Positions 32,330 to 41,104 of a stretch of DNA of 64,000 nt are shown piece after piece. Origin of the DNA: JANWHQ01 sp963775275 (lineage in GTDB: Bacteria; Pseudomonadota; Alphaproteobacteria; Caulobacterales; Caulobacteraceae). The number at the start of each line of letters is the position of its first letter. Position 1 is the stretch's first letter. Under the pieces are notes generated by a model. It was not told where the DNA came from and did not search any database. It was given only the letters and a program-made list of their open reading frames with translations. The position numbers were made by a program, and so were the translations under genes. The stretch is from positions 186,001-250,000 of the forward strand of contig CAVZII010000004.1 in the NCBI GenBank assembly GCA_963775275.1, written 5' to 3'.

Positions 32330-33877
32330 TTACTGTCCTGAGACCGCCTGCTTCTCTTCAAGCACGCTCGCCGGAGGCGGCGTGGAGTAGCTGAAGGTCA
32401 GCTTGGTGACCGCATCGCTCTTCAGCTGGCCAACGCCGTCGGCCTTGCCATACGAGAGGTTCACCCACAGGCCGGTGTTGCCGAGCTTGTAGTCACCGGC
32501 GACCAGATAACGGGTGCGGGCGCCGGAGAACGCCGCGCCGGAGGGGTCGTTGGCCTCGATCTTCTCACGGCCGATCTGCGCGGTCAGCCGCGCGTCCGGG
32601 CGGTTCCACTCGAGCCCCACCCATCCGGTGTACCGGTTGACCCTGACCAAGGGGGTCGCAGCCACGCCAGTCGGGATGAACTCGTGCCATCCCGCGCGGC
32701 CGGAGAAGCCGATCATCATCCAGCTATCGAGATTGTCGGCCCAGGTTTCCATCGCCCGCCAGTCGCTGGCGACCATTGGCTCGGGCCGCCACAGCGGATA
32801 GCGGAACGACGCCCAAATCACGCTGGCCTCGTCGGTGAGCTGGGAGACCTTGCCAGGCGTCCCCTGCCACACCGCGCCCGCGCCGATGCTGAAGTCGGGT
32901 CCTGTCCTGGCGACGACGTCGGCCACGCTCTTGCAGGCCGGAACCACCTTGGCCGCATCGCTCTTGGCGAAGCTGTCATGGGCGCTCTGCTGGCTGCGGG
33001 TGTGGGCGTCGACGCTGACCTTCTCGGCAGCAGCCTGGCCAGCCTGAAGCTGGGCGAGCTCCTGCGCTGCTGCATCGGCCTCAGCCCTGTCGCCGGCCGC
33101 CGACGCCTGGGCCAGACGCGTCTTGACCCGCAGAATCTTGGGGCTGAAGGCGTAGTAGGCTTGGTCCAGGGCGGCCAAACCCGACATGGTCTGCTGTTCC
33201 AGGTTGTCGGAGATCGTCTTCCAGCCGGTGTACAGGCACTCGCGGAATGCGCTGTGAGCGCCGCCGGGAAGGCGCGCGAGCGCCGGATCACTCGAAGAGA
33301 GCAGGGAGGTGCTGATCCCCACCGCTACTCGCGAGCGCACCTGCTTGGCGGGATCAGGGTCGGCCACGCCCGCATACAGGCCCGCGGACAGGTGAGCGCG
33401 CTCCAAGGCCTGGGTGAACAGGTCGACGCGGGGGGCAGGCGACGGCTCGTCGTCACGCAGATCGGCAAAGACAGCATCACCCGTCCCGGCGTAGTCGCCA
33501 AAGCTGCGCCCACGCCTGGAAGCAAAGATCAACGGAGAGATCTCGACCGCGATCGCCTTGGAGGAGTCCTGGCCGGAGATCACGCCGGGCAAGGCCAGCA
33601 CGAACGGCTTGAGGCTGTTGGATTGGGTGATCTTGTCGTCGGTCAGCCCTAGGAGGGCGAGGGCAGGCGAAGCGGGCACGTCGTAGTCGAAGGTGAAGAC
33701 GCTGCTGTCGGCGGCCTGATGGTTGAGGCTGGCGAACTCCTTGTTGAGCTGGTCGACGACCGCCGATGCGCCTTGGTCGTTCGTCGTCGAGGCCGCGTCC
33801 GGCGATGCGGGCTGGGCCAGTGCGGCGCCGACGGGCAGCAGCACCGCGGTCACGGCCAGAGTGAACGCTCGCCTCAT
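32330..33877 (-). CDS. Exported protein, possible outer-membrane barrel
   Basis: This 515-residue protein has a signal peptide (about 1-22, ending GAALAQ). The N-terminal half is mixed. A helical, Gln/Ala-rich segment at about 245-300 (AEADAAAQELAQLQAGQAAA) may be a coiled coil. The C-terminal 170 residues show alternating aromatic beta-strands (VGLEWNRPDARLTAQIG, YLVAGDYKLGNTGLWVNLSY) as in beta-barrels. It starts at an ATGA overlap with the upstream gene, forming a two-gene operon. I do not recognise the family. Confidence 0.75.
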   Translation of the reverse strand: MRRAFTLAVTAVLLPVGAALAQPASPDAASTTNDQGASAVVDQLNKEFASLNHQAADSSVFTFDYDVPASPALALLGLTDDKITQSNSLKPFVLALPGVISGQDSSKAIAVEISPLIFASRRGRSFGDYAGTGDAVFADLRDDEPSPAPRVDLFTQALERAHLSAGLYAGVADPDPAKQVRSRVAVGISTSLLSSSDPALARLPGGAHSAFRECLYTGWKTISDNLEQQTMSGLAALDQAYYAFSPKILRVKTRLAQASAAGDRAEADAAAQELAQLQAGQAAAEKVSVDAHTRSQQSAHDSFAKSDAAKVVPACKSVADVVARTGPDFSIGAGAVWQGTPGKVSQLTDEASVIWASFRYPLWRPEPMVASDWRAMETWADNLDSWMMIGFSGRAGWHEFIPTGVAATPLVRVNRYTGWVGLEWNRPDARLTAQIGREKIEANDPSGAAFSGARTRYLVAGDYKLGNTGLWVNLSYGKADGVGQLKSDAVTKLTFSYSTPPPASVLEEKQAVSGQ

Positions 33878-34317
33878 TGAAATATCACCGGAAACCAGCG
33901 TTGCTCGCGCTGATTGTTTGCGCAATCGGGGGCCAGGGCGAGTCCGCCGTTCGCGCCCAGCGGCAGCGGATTGAGCTGGTCATCATAGGCGGGAACCGGT
34001 TGGCCAGCCTGCTCGGCGCAATGCCAAAGCGTCTGGGCCGCACCACCCACGGACGCTGCGACCGCGTCGACCTCATAGGCGATAATGGCGTCCGCTTGGG
34101 GATCCTCTTCGAGGTGCTTCAGATCCAGCTCGCCGGGCTTGTTCTTGGCGACCGGCTTGTAGTCCGCGCCGGCGCCAGGGGCGCGGCTCAGGACCAGAAC
34201 GCCGCCATCCTCCAGCCAGAGCTTCACGGTGACGTCGCCGCCACCGGTCTTGGCGACCCATTGGGCCATGTGGGTTTCCCGCTCGATTTCCGCCGCCCCA
34301 GAAACAAGCTTAAGCAC
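33874..34317 (-). CDS. Hypothetical protein coupled to the barrel-like protein
   Basis: This 147-residue protein has GTG at 34317 (GGAG upstream) or ATG at 34269 as start. It contains the segments VTVKLWLEDGGVLVLSRAPG and LDLKHLEEDPQADAIIAYEV and two cysteines in LWHCAEQ and APDCANNQ. No signal peptide is seen. The stop overlaps the start of the exported protein gene downstream, so they are translated together. Function is unknown. Confidence 0.6.
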   Translation of the reverse strand: MLKLVSGAAEIERETHMAQWVAKTGGGDVTVKLWLEDGGVLVLSRAPGAGADYKPVAKNKPGELDLKHLEEDPQADAIIAYEVDAVAASVGGAAQTLWHCAEQAGQPVPAYDDQLNPLPLGANGGLALAPDCANNQREQRWFPVIFQ

Positions 34318-34527
34318 CCATCAATCACTCCAGCAACCATGAATTGGATCGCTCGGATACCTGCGACTGGAGTTGAGTAGCGGAAGACCTGAAGCCGATG
34401 CTTCCCGAGCATCGGCCACGGGTTGCGACGGCGACAGGAATCGTTGCAGCGGCGCGGCGAGCCATCTTCGGCGGGCCGGGCGGCTCGGCGAAGTCACGCC
34501 CGTTGCGAAGCTCGGCCCGCCGCCCCT

Positions 34528-36546
34528 TCAGCCGTGCAGCGGTCCCTTGGCCGTGCGGGCCAGGAGCACGTCCAGCGCCGCGCGGTCGGGCCTTGTGAGG
34601 TCCAGGCCCTCGGCCGCCTCGTACTGTGCCCGCGCCTCGCGGTAGCGGCCCTCGAGCATCAGGGCCTCGCCCCACATCAGGTGGTTGCGGCCCCAGCGGG
34701 GGGCGAGCGCGTCCGCCTGGCGGAACAGGGCCGCGGCGCCGGCATGGTCACCCTTCTTCATCAGCGCCTCGCCCCAGAGTTCGAGCGGGTCGGCGAACCG
34801 AGGCGCCTTCGCGTGGGCGAGGGCGAGCTTGGCGACGGCGCCGTCCGGATCGCCCTTGGCCAGCAGCATCCGCCCCCAGTCCGTGAAGGCGCCGCCGGCG
34901 GAGGGCGACTGGCGCGCGGCTTCGGCGAACCAGCGGTCGGCGCGCGGCCAGTCCTTGGCCGGGGCGGCGATCTGGCCGCGCACCCGCAGGCACAGGTAGC
35001 AGTCGAGCGGCGTGGTCCCTATGAGGGCGAGGGCGCCCGGCCCATCGCCGGTGCGCGCCATGGCCAGGGCCTCCAGCGGCCAGATCCAGCTCCTCTGCAT
35101 CAGGCCATAGATCGGCTTTGCGGCCTTGCGCGCCTGCAGCCAGGCGTCCGCGGCCTGGACGTCCGCGAGGGCGGCGCGCCAGTCCCCGCGCTCGACGGCC
35201 ATCCAGTAGCTGGGCAGGGCGGGAAAGGCGCCCACGGCCACGGTCGCCATGTAGCTGGTCTCCTCGCCGGCCGAAGTCGCGCCGATCGTCCGGCGCGCGG
35301 CGGCGAGGTCATGGTCCAGGGCGAAGGACGTTGCCGCCATGGCCCGGTCCAGCATCGAGCTGGAGAAGTGCGAGGCGGGGTCCTTGTCGGCCGTGTTCAT
35401 CCAGCTGGCGGCCGCGGCCGCGTAGTCGAGCTCCGAGAAGAGGCGCCAGGCGCGCGCGAGCAGCAGGGTGTCGGCGTAGAACACCTGGCTGGTGTCGGGC
35501 AGGCGCGTCTGGGCCTCGGCGTCGATGCGGCGGGAGGTGACGAGGTTCACCTCCTCATGCCCGGACCACACCGCCGCGTTGACGGTGCTGATTCCGTCGG
35601 CGAGGTCCGACCCGGCCGTGAACCCCCGGCCCGCCTGGGCGTGCAGCTCCGCGGCCGGGAGGTCGCCATGGTCGTTGACGTCCATCAGCGACCACAGGGC
35701 GTAGGCCCAGCCCCGCTCGCTGCGCGGCCCGTTGGCCGCCAGGTCCGAGATCACGGCGAAGGCCTCGTCGACCCGGCCGTGGTCCTCGAGATACTCGGCG
35801 AAGCGATAGGGCTGGTTCGTGCGATAGACGGCTTCGGCCGCCTGACGGGCCAGGTCGTCATAGCTCCCCACCGGGCCGGTGAACGTCCGGGTCGGCTCCT
35901 GCCCGACGCGCGCGGTCACTGCGATGCCGTCGGCGGTCCTGACCACGTCGCCGGAGACGTGGGTGACGTGACCGAGCCTGTCGCGCAGCAGCTTCTCGAA
36001 CTCGCCGAAGGTCAGGCCCGTGTCGGGGATCTCGACCTTGATCTCGTCGCCCCAGCTGTTCTGGAAGGACGCGGGCGGGCGGTCGGAGCGGGCCGTGGCC
36101 GCCTGCAGGGCCACGAGCTTGTCGAGGAACCGGCTGGCGGCGACCTGGCCGGTCAGTCCGCTCTGGGCCATGTCCGGCGGGACCGAGAAGGCGTCGATGA
36201 CCAGGCCGTGGTCCTCGTGGGCCTGCCAGGCCATGACGCCGATCAGGATCACCACCGCCACGCCGACCAGGGCCGTCATCCCCTGCAGCGCCAGGGAGAC
36301 GCGGTCCTTCCAGCGCCCCAGCCGCAGGCGCGACAGCAGGATCTGCCGCTGCTCGTGCAGGTGCTCCATCTGCAGGTCCACCAGGGCGCCCTGCTTGTCC
36401 AGGAAGGCGTCGAGCCTTGCGTCCGGGCCGGCGCTCCCCTTGGCGCGCGCGCGCTTCAGGCCCACGGCCAGGGCGGCGGCGGCTGAGAGGTCCGGCGCGC
36501 CCGCGCCGGCGGCCTCGGATTCCGGCTCTTCGGCCCGCTCGGCCAT
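34528..36546 (-). CDS. Single-pass membrane protein with TPR repeats
   Basis: This 672-residue protein has an acidic N-terminal cytoplasmic segment, a coiled-coil-like stretch at about 50-80 (VDLQMEHLHEQRQILLSRL), one membrane helix at about 88-108 and a large outer domain. The C-terminal third contains tetratricopeptide repeats (WGRMLLAKGDPDGAVAKLA, WGEALMKKGDHAGAAALFR, WGEALMLEGRYREARAQYE). Such architectures occur beside regulators, but none is adjacent here. It is monocistronic as far as can be seen. Function is unknown. Confidence 0.82.
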   Translation of the reverse strand: MAERAEEPESEAAGAGAPDLSAAAALAVGLKRARAKGSAGPDARLDAFLDKQGALVDLQMEHLHEQRQILLSRLRLGRWKDRVSLALQGMTALVGVAVVILIGVMAWQAHEDHGLVIDAFSVPPDMAQSGLTGQVAASRFLDKLVALQAATARSDRPPASFQNSWGDEIKVEIPDTGLTFGEFEKLLRDRLGHVTHVSGDVVRTADGIAVTARVGQEPTRTFTGPVGSYDDLARQAAEAVYRTNQPYRFAEYLEDHGRVDEAFAVISDLAANGPRSERGWAYALWSLMDVNDHGDLPAAELHAQAGRGFTAGSDLADGISTVNAAVWSGHEEVNLVTSRRIDAEAQTRLPDTSQVFYADTLLLARAWRLFSELDYAAAAASWMNTADKDPASHFSSSMLDRAMAATSFALDHDLAAARRTIGATSAGEETSYMATVAVGAFPALPSYWMAVERGDWRAALADVQAADAWLQARKAAKPIYGLMQRSWIWPLEALAMARTGDGPGALALIGTTPLDCYLCLRVRGQIAAPAKDWPRADRWFAEAARQSPSAGGAFTDWGRMLLAKGDPDGAVAKLALAHAKAPRFADPLELWGEALMKKGDHAGAAALFRQADALAPRWGRNHLMWGEALMLEGRYREARAQYEAAEGLDLTRPDRAALDVLLARTAKGPLHG

Positions 36547-36673
36547 GGCCCGCGCCCCTGCCTGTGCATCTGCGCCGCGAAGCTAAGCCTCGGCGGACAA
36601 TTCGCAAGCGGCCGGTCGGCGCGCACGCCCGGATGCGGCCCCGCATTCGATCGGAGCCAATGAGCAATCCTGC

Positions 36674-37156
36674 TTAGGCGCCCGGTCGCCCCCGCGCCGT
36701 CTCGCTGGCTGACCGCCGCGCCCTCACGACCGCGGCGTCGAGGGCCTGCAGGAACCTGGAGCGGTCAGCGGGCATGAACGCAGGCGGCCCCCCGGTTGTC
36801 CGTCCCATGGAGCGCAGATGCTCGCCGACGGCTCTCGAGGCCAGTGCTCCGCCGATATTCGCAGACGTGAATGTCCGGCCGGCCGGATGCACGGCCTGGG
36901 CGCCGGCGGCGAGCGCCCGCTGAGCCAAGGGGATATCCGCCGTGACCACGACGTCGCCCAACCCGGCGCGCTCCGCGATCCAGTCGTCCGCCATGTCCGG
37001 ACCTTCGTCGACCACGACAAGCGTGATCTGCGGATCGGACGGCGTGCGGATCCAGCTGTTGCAGACGACGAACACCGGCGCGCCGTACCGCCCGGCGACC
37101 CGGTAGACCTCGTCCTTCACCGGGCAGGCGTCTGCGTCGACGTAGATGGCGGTCAT
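36674..37156 (-). CDS. YaiI/YqxD family protein (UPF0178)
   Basis: This 160-residue protein belongs to the YaiI family, a PIN-like fold of unknown function. It starts IYVDADACPVKDEVYRVA and contains VVVDEGPDMADDWIAERAG, DVVVTADIPLAQRAL and GRTFTSANIGGALASR, all family hallmarks. The acidic residues D7, D9 and D80 region would bind metal if it is a nuclease. It is cytoplasmic and monocistronic. Confidence 0.93.
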   Translation of the reverse strand: MTAIYVDADACPVKDEVYRVAGRYGAPVFVVCNSWIRTPSDPQITLVVVDEGPDMADDWIAERAGLGDVVVTADIPLAQRALAAGAQAVHPAGRTFTSANIGGALASRAVGEHLRSMGRTTGGPPAFMPADRSRFLQALDAAVVRARRSASETARGRPGA

Positions 37157-37259
37157 GAGGGAGGGCGGTCATGAGGTGGGTTCATATGCGCAATAGCGGC
37201 TGAGGCGCGCCAGCAGCAGACGTTCGCCCGGGGACTTTGGAAGGCGCCGCCCCGTGCCG

Positions 37260-38187
37260 TCAGGGCTGGGTGATCCCCGGGCTGATCGGCCATCCGCCCA
37301 GGTCCAGCGCCGGCGGGAAGATGCGGATATAGGCCTGCACCATGTGGATCTGGCCGTCGTACACCTTGAACATCTCCCAGGCCGTCAGCTTGTCCGAGCC
37401 CGGGCCGCTCACGTTCCACGACAGGCGCATGATCACGATCCCCATGCGCTCGTCCACCAGGATGTCCCGCACCGTGACCCGGCCCAGGCGCTCGAAGATC
37501 GTCAGGGGCTGGGCGCCGATGTCGCTGCAGCCCGGATTGAAGGTGCATCCCGCCCCCGCCATCAGGTTCCCGTTCTCGAGGCGATAGGCGTCCTTCGCGA
37601 AGGGGGTCCCGATCGCGTCGAAGGTCTTCGCGTTGCTGAGGCCGCGCGGGTAGTACATGGCGATCTCGATCGCCTTGTCCCGCGTCTCAAGCTGGTCGGG
37701 CCTGGGGGCGATGTTCATCGCCAGGGCCGGCGCGCTCAGGGCGTCGACGTTGAAGAGCAGGCCGTCCGCGCGGCTGCGCGTGGCCACCAGCTCGATCTCG
37801 CTGAGCCTCTGCTCGGCGTCGACCTTGACCCGCACCACCAGCAGGACCGGCGCGCCGGATTCCTCGACCATCGCGCCCGCGACGGCCTGGCCAGCGCGCA
37901 CGTCGATGATGTCCTGGCGATAGCCGCGCAGCTTCGTCACCGAACGCACCAGGCCGATCTTGGCCAGGGGCTTCTCCACGCCGTCCTCGGTGACGCGCAG
38001 GCCGGGGGCGACCGCCAGCTTGCCGACGTCGTGATCGACCAGGGCGTAGAGCACCTCGGTGAGCCTTGCCGCGCAGGCACTCGCGGTCGCAGGCCGCAGC
38101 CGCGTGGGCGGGCGCGGGGGCCGGCTGCGCGGCCGCCAACGCGGCGGATGACCAGAGGATCAGGCACAGCACGAGGACGCTTTTCAT
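37260..38187 (-). pseudogene. Exported CDRxCL-type protein, one-base frameshift
   Basis: The ATG at 38187 (GGGAGGG upstream) gives a clean signal peptide, MKSVLVLCLILWSSAALA, followed by ACDRECLRGK. Then the frame must change. One extra base near 38064 (GGCAAGGCTCACC instead of GGCAAGCTCACC) restores LTEVLYALVDHDVGKLAVAP and the rest to 37260, about 308 residues in total. It is related in its start to the gene at 30079. Without correction, the downstream frame has no signal peptide. Function is unknown. Confidence 0.75.
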
Positions 38188-38288
38188 GGATTCCCTCCCC
38201 CATCGGGCGCGTGTGCGGTCAGGTTAGGGCGCCGGGTCGGCGGGGTGAAGCGGCGATCGCCCAGGACGGCGCGCCGCCCCGGGCGCGA

Positions 38289-38813
38289 CTAGCTCGCACG
38301 GGTGCGCAGCCGTCCCTCGTAGTCGCGCTTGCCGAGCGGCGCGCCGCGCGAGCGCAGGATGTCGTAGGCGGTGACGGCGTGAAAATGGAAGTTGGGCAGC
38401 GAGAACGACAGGATCAGGGTCTCCGACGTGAAGGCGAGCCTTCGCGGCCCGATCTGAAGGTCCAGGTTCCGGCCCGCCCAGCCGTTGACCTCCTCGGGGG
38501 TCAGCGCCTGCAGCGACCTTTCGGCCTTGCCGATCATGGCCTGCAGATCGGCGAAGGGGACGGGTCCGACCAGGGCGGGCGGTGCGAACACGCCGGTTTT
38601 GGCGGCCTGCAATCCGTACACGGCATGATGCCACGCCGCTTCGATCTGGAAATGGAAGGGCGCCATGTCGTCGAAGAGCCGGGCGTGCACGAAGTCGTCC
38701 GGGTTGGCGCTGATTTCGGCGCAGTGGCGCGCCGCACGGTCGAGGAAGCCCCCGATCGCGCTCAGGGTCTGCAGGAAGGTCGGCACGCTGAGGTCGTAGA
38801 AGGATATCGCCAT
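38289..38813 (-). CDS. DUF1993 family protein
   Basis: This 174-residue protein is typical of DUF1993, related to the DinB-like four-helix bundles. It starts ISFYDLSVPTFLQTLSAIGG, with LFDDMAPFHFQIEAAWHHAV in the middle and FSLPNFHFHAVTAYDILRS near the end. The histidines fit a metal site. The ATG at 38813 has GGGGGG upstream; the frame continues further without similarity. Function is unknown, probably cytoplasmic. Confidence 0.9.
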   Translation of the reverse strand: MAISFYDLSVPTFLQTLSAIGGFLDRAARHCAEISANPDDFVHARLFDDMAPFHFQIEAAWHHAVYGLQAAKTGVFAPPALVGPVPFADLQAMIGKAERSLQALTPEEVNGWAGRNLDLQIGPRRLAFTSETLILSFSLPNFHFHAVTAYDILRSRGAPLGKRDYEGRLRTRAS

Positions 38814-39152
38814 GGGCCCCCCTTTTTCGCTCGATGCCCGATCTCGCCGGCGTGGCGATCGAGAGTTGAGGGCGCGATGCGTCAGGCGCCTGGATCGCAC
38901 TTCGAGAGCTCGGCCGTGCGTGACGGGCGTCCCCCGCAGGCCCTCCGCGCTCCGCCTGGGACATCTTACGGACTTGGGTGACCGGCGCATCCGTCCCGCA
39001 GGTTCTGGGGACACATCCACGGAACTTTCGCGCCAGCATCTCCGGACTGGGCCGTCGTCGACGCGATCCGCTCCCTCGATCATCTCACCCCGTCGGCAAG
39101 TCCGGCTTAGCGGGCGCTTGCCGGGAAGCGGAGGCCGGCGGACCCGCCGCGG
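38814..39152. other. Gene-free stretch
   Basis: This lies between the DUF1993 gene and the GMC oxidoreductase, both on the minus strand. The frame upstream of DUF1993 stays open but has Arg/Ser-rich shadow composition. A GC-rich inverted repeat near 39110-39150 may end the GMC transcript. Nothing else is seen. Confidence 0.35.
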
Positions 39153-40784
39153 TCAGGCGGCCTCGGCGCGGGCTTGCCGGCCGAGGATCAGGTCCGCGCC
39201 CTTTTCCGCGATCATGATCGTCGGGGCGTTGGTGTTGCCGCTGACCACATTGGGCATGATCGAGGCGTCGACGACGCGCAGGCCCTCCACCCCGCGCACG
39301 CGCAGCTGCGGATCCACCACGGCCATGCGGCCCCGGCCCATCTTGCAGGTCCCGGCCGGGTGGAAGGTGGTGCCCAGCGTCTCGCGGGTGAACCGGCGGA
39401 TCTCCTCGTCCGTGCCGACCCGCGGTCCCGGGAACACCTCCTCGCCGCGGTAGGCGTCCATGGCCGGCGCCTCGGCCAGGCGCCGCACGATCTTCAAGCC
39501 GCGGACCAGCGCCTCCAGGTCCTCGCCGCCGGGATCGCTCAGGAAGTTGTGGTGCAGCCTCGGCTTGGCGGCCGGGTCGGCCGAGGCCAGGGAAAGCCGC
39601 CCCCGGCTCTTCGGCTGGAGCAGGGAGACGTGGAACGAGAAGCCGTGCCCGCGCGGAATGGAGCGGTTCTGGTTCATGTACTCGGGCCCCAGGATCAGCT
39701 GCAGGTCCGGCTGCTCCAGGCCCGGCCGCGAGCGGACGAAGCCGCCGCTCTCCACCGTGTTGGTGGTGAACGGCCCCCTGCGCTGGAAGAGGTAGCGGAA
39801 GGGCGAGGCCAGCATCCAGGGCAGCGCCTTCAGCGAGACGCCATAGAGCGTGTGCCGCGGGCTCGAGTAGCAGACCATCACGTCCTGGTGGTCCTGCAGG
39901 TTCTCGCCGACGCCGGGCAGGTCGAGGGCGACCTCGATCCCGTGGGCCCGCAGCGCCTCGGCCGGACCGATCCCCGAGAGCATGAGGATGTGGGGCGAGC
40001 CCACCGCCCCGGCCGAGAGGATCACCTCCCGCTTCGCCGTCAGCGGCTCCACCCGCCCGCGCCGGGCGATCTCGACGCCCGTCGCGCGCCCGCCCTCGAT
40101 CAGCACCCGCCGGGTCAGGGCGTTGGTGACCACCGTCAGGTTCGGCCGGCCCGCGACGGGCTCCAGGAACGCGCGCGAGGAGGAGAGCCGCTCGCCGTTC
40201 CTCTGGTTCACCTCCCAGTAGCCGAAGCCGTCCTGCTCGGCGCCGTTGAAGTCGGCGGTGCGGGCGAACTGCAGCTCCTGCGCCGCCGCGAGCCAGGCCT
40301 CGTTGATCGGATGCGGATCGCGCTGGCGCGCGACGTTCAGCTCCCCGCCTGCGCCGTGGAAGGCGTCCGCGCCCGCCTCCCGGTTCTCCGACCGCTTGAA
40401 GTAGGGCAGGACGTCGGCCCAGCTCCAGCCGTCCGCGCCCTGGGCCGCCCATCCGTCGTAATCGCGCCGGTGGCCGCGGATGTAGATCATGCCGTTGATC
40501 GCGCTGGACCCGCCCAGCACCCGCCCGCGCGGGCAGAAGATCGGCTTGCCGCCCACGGCCGGATCGGCCTCGTACTCGAAGAGCCAGTTGTAGCGGGGGC
40601 TGCCGATGGTGCGGAACACCCCGGCCGGGACGTTGATCAGCAGCCTTGCCAATAGCCCCTGGTCCGACGGCCCCGCCTCGACCAGCGCCACCCGCACGCC
40701 CGGATCGGCCGAGAGCCGGTTGGCCAGAACGCACCCGGCCGAGCCGGCCCCCACGATCACATAGTCGAACGCCTGACCCTCCAT
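39153..40784 (-). CDS. GMC-family FAD alcohol/choline dehydrogenase
   Basis: This 543-residue flavoprotein of the glucose-methanol-choline family has FAD-binding DYVIVGAGSAGCVLANRL at about 7-24, PRGRVLGGSSAINGMIYIRG (GMC signature 1), ILSAGAVGSPHILMLSGIGP (signature 2) and the catalytic region TFHPAGTCKMG with VSGNTNAP at the C-terminus. The substrate is an alcohol, not necessarily choline. ATG 40784 follows GGAGGGGG. It is divergent from the carotenoid oxygenase-type gene; together they could act on an aromatic alcohol and its stilbene, which is speculative. Confidence 0.95.
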   Translation of the reverse strand: MEGQAFDYVIVGAGSAGCVLANRLSADPGVRVALVEAGPSDQGLLARLLINVPAGVFRTIGSPRYNWLFEYEADPAVGGKPIFCPRGRVLGGSSAINGMIYIRGHRRDYDGWAAQGADGWSWADVLPYFKRSENREAGADAFHGAGGELNVARQRDPHPINEAWLAAAQELQFARTADFNGAEQDGFGYWEVNQRNGERLSSSRAFLEPVAGRPNLTVVTNALTRRVLIEGGRATGVEIARRGRVEPLTAKREVILSAGAVGSPHILMLSGIGPAEALRAHGIEVALDLPGVGENLQDHQDVMVCYSSPRHTLYGVSLKALPWMLASPFRYLFQRRGPFTTNTVESGGFVRSRPGLEQPDLQLILGPEYMNQNRSIPRGHGFSFHVSLLQPKSRGRLSLASADPAAKPRLHHNFLSDPGGEDLEALVRGLKIVRRLAEAPAMDAYRGEEVFPGPRVGTDEEIRRFTRETLGTTFHPAGTCKMGRGRMAVVDPQLRVRGVEGLRVVDASIMPNVVSGNTNAPTIMIAEKGADLILGRQARAEAA

Positions 40785-41070
40785 CCGCGCCCCCTCCACC
40801 TCGCCAGGCGCCCCCACATCGCAGGGCTTTGGCCGATGCTACAGAAGCTCGGGCGGGATTGTCAGTCCGGGGAGGTTCGGGGCGCGATGCCGGTCCGGCT
40901 GCGGGGGTGCGATGACGCCGGTCTGGGCGCGGCCGAACCAGGCGGACAAGCGGGCGGCCGGGATCCTGTTTCGCGCCCCGGAACTCAACGAAGCGATCAC
41001 TCGCGACCAGTTCCGGCCTGCCGTAACCGGCGCACCCTCCCCGTTGACGCCGCCCCCGCCGCCCCGCCAT

Positions 41071-41092
41071 GGTCCTTGACCCTTCAAGGACC
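41071..41092 (+). promoter_or_regulatory. Hairpin directly before the RBS of the dioxygenase gene
   Basis: GGTCCTTGA - CCCT - TCAAGGACC is a perfect 9-bp stem ending two bases before GGAG and 12 bases before the ATG at 41105. It could be an operator or could limit ribosome access. The rest of the 320-base divergent region (40785-41104) shows no other clear element. Confidence 0.4.
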
Positions 41093-41104
41093 CGGAGCCC
41101 GCCC

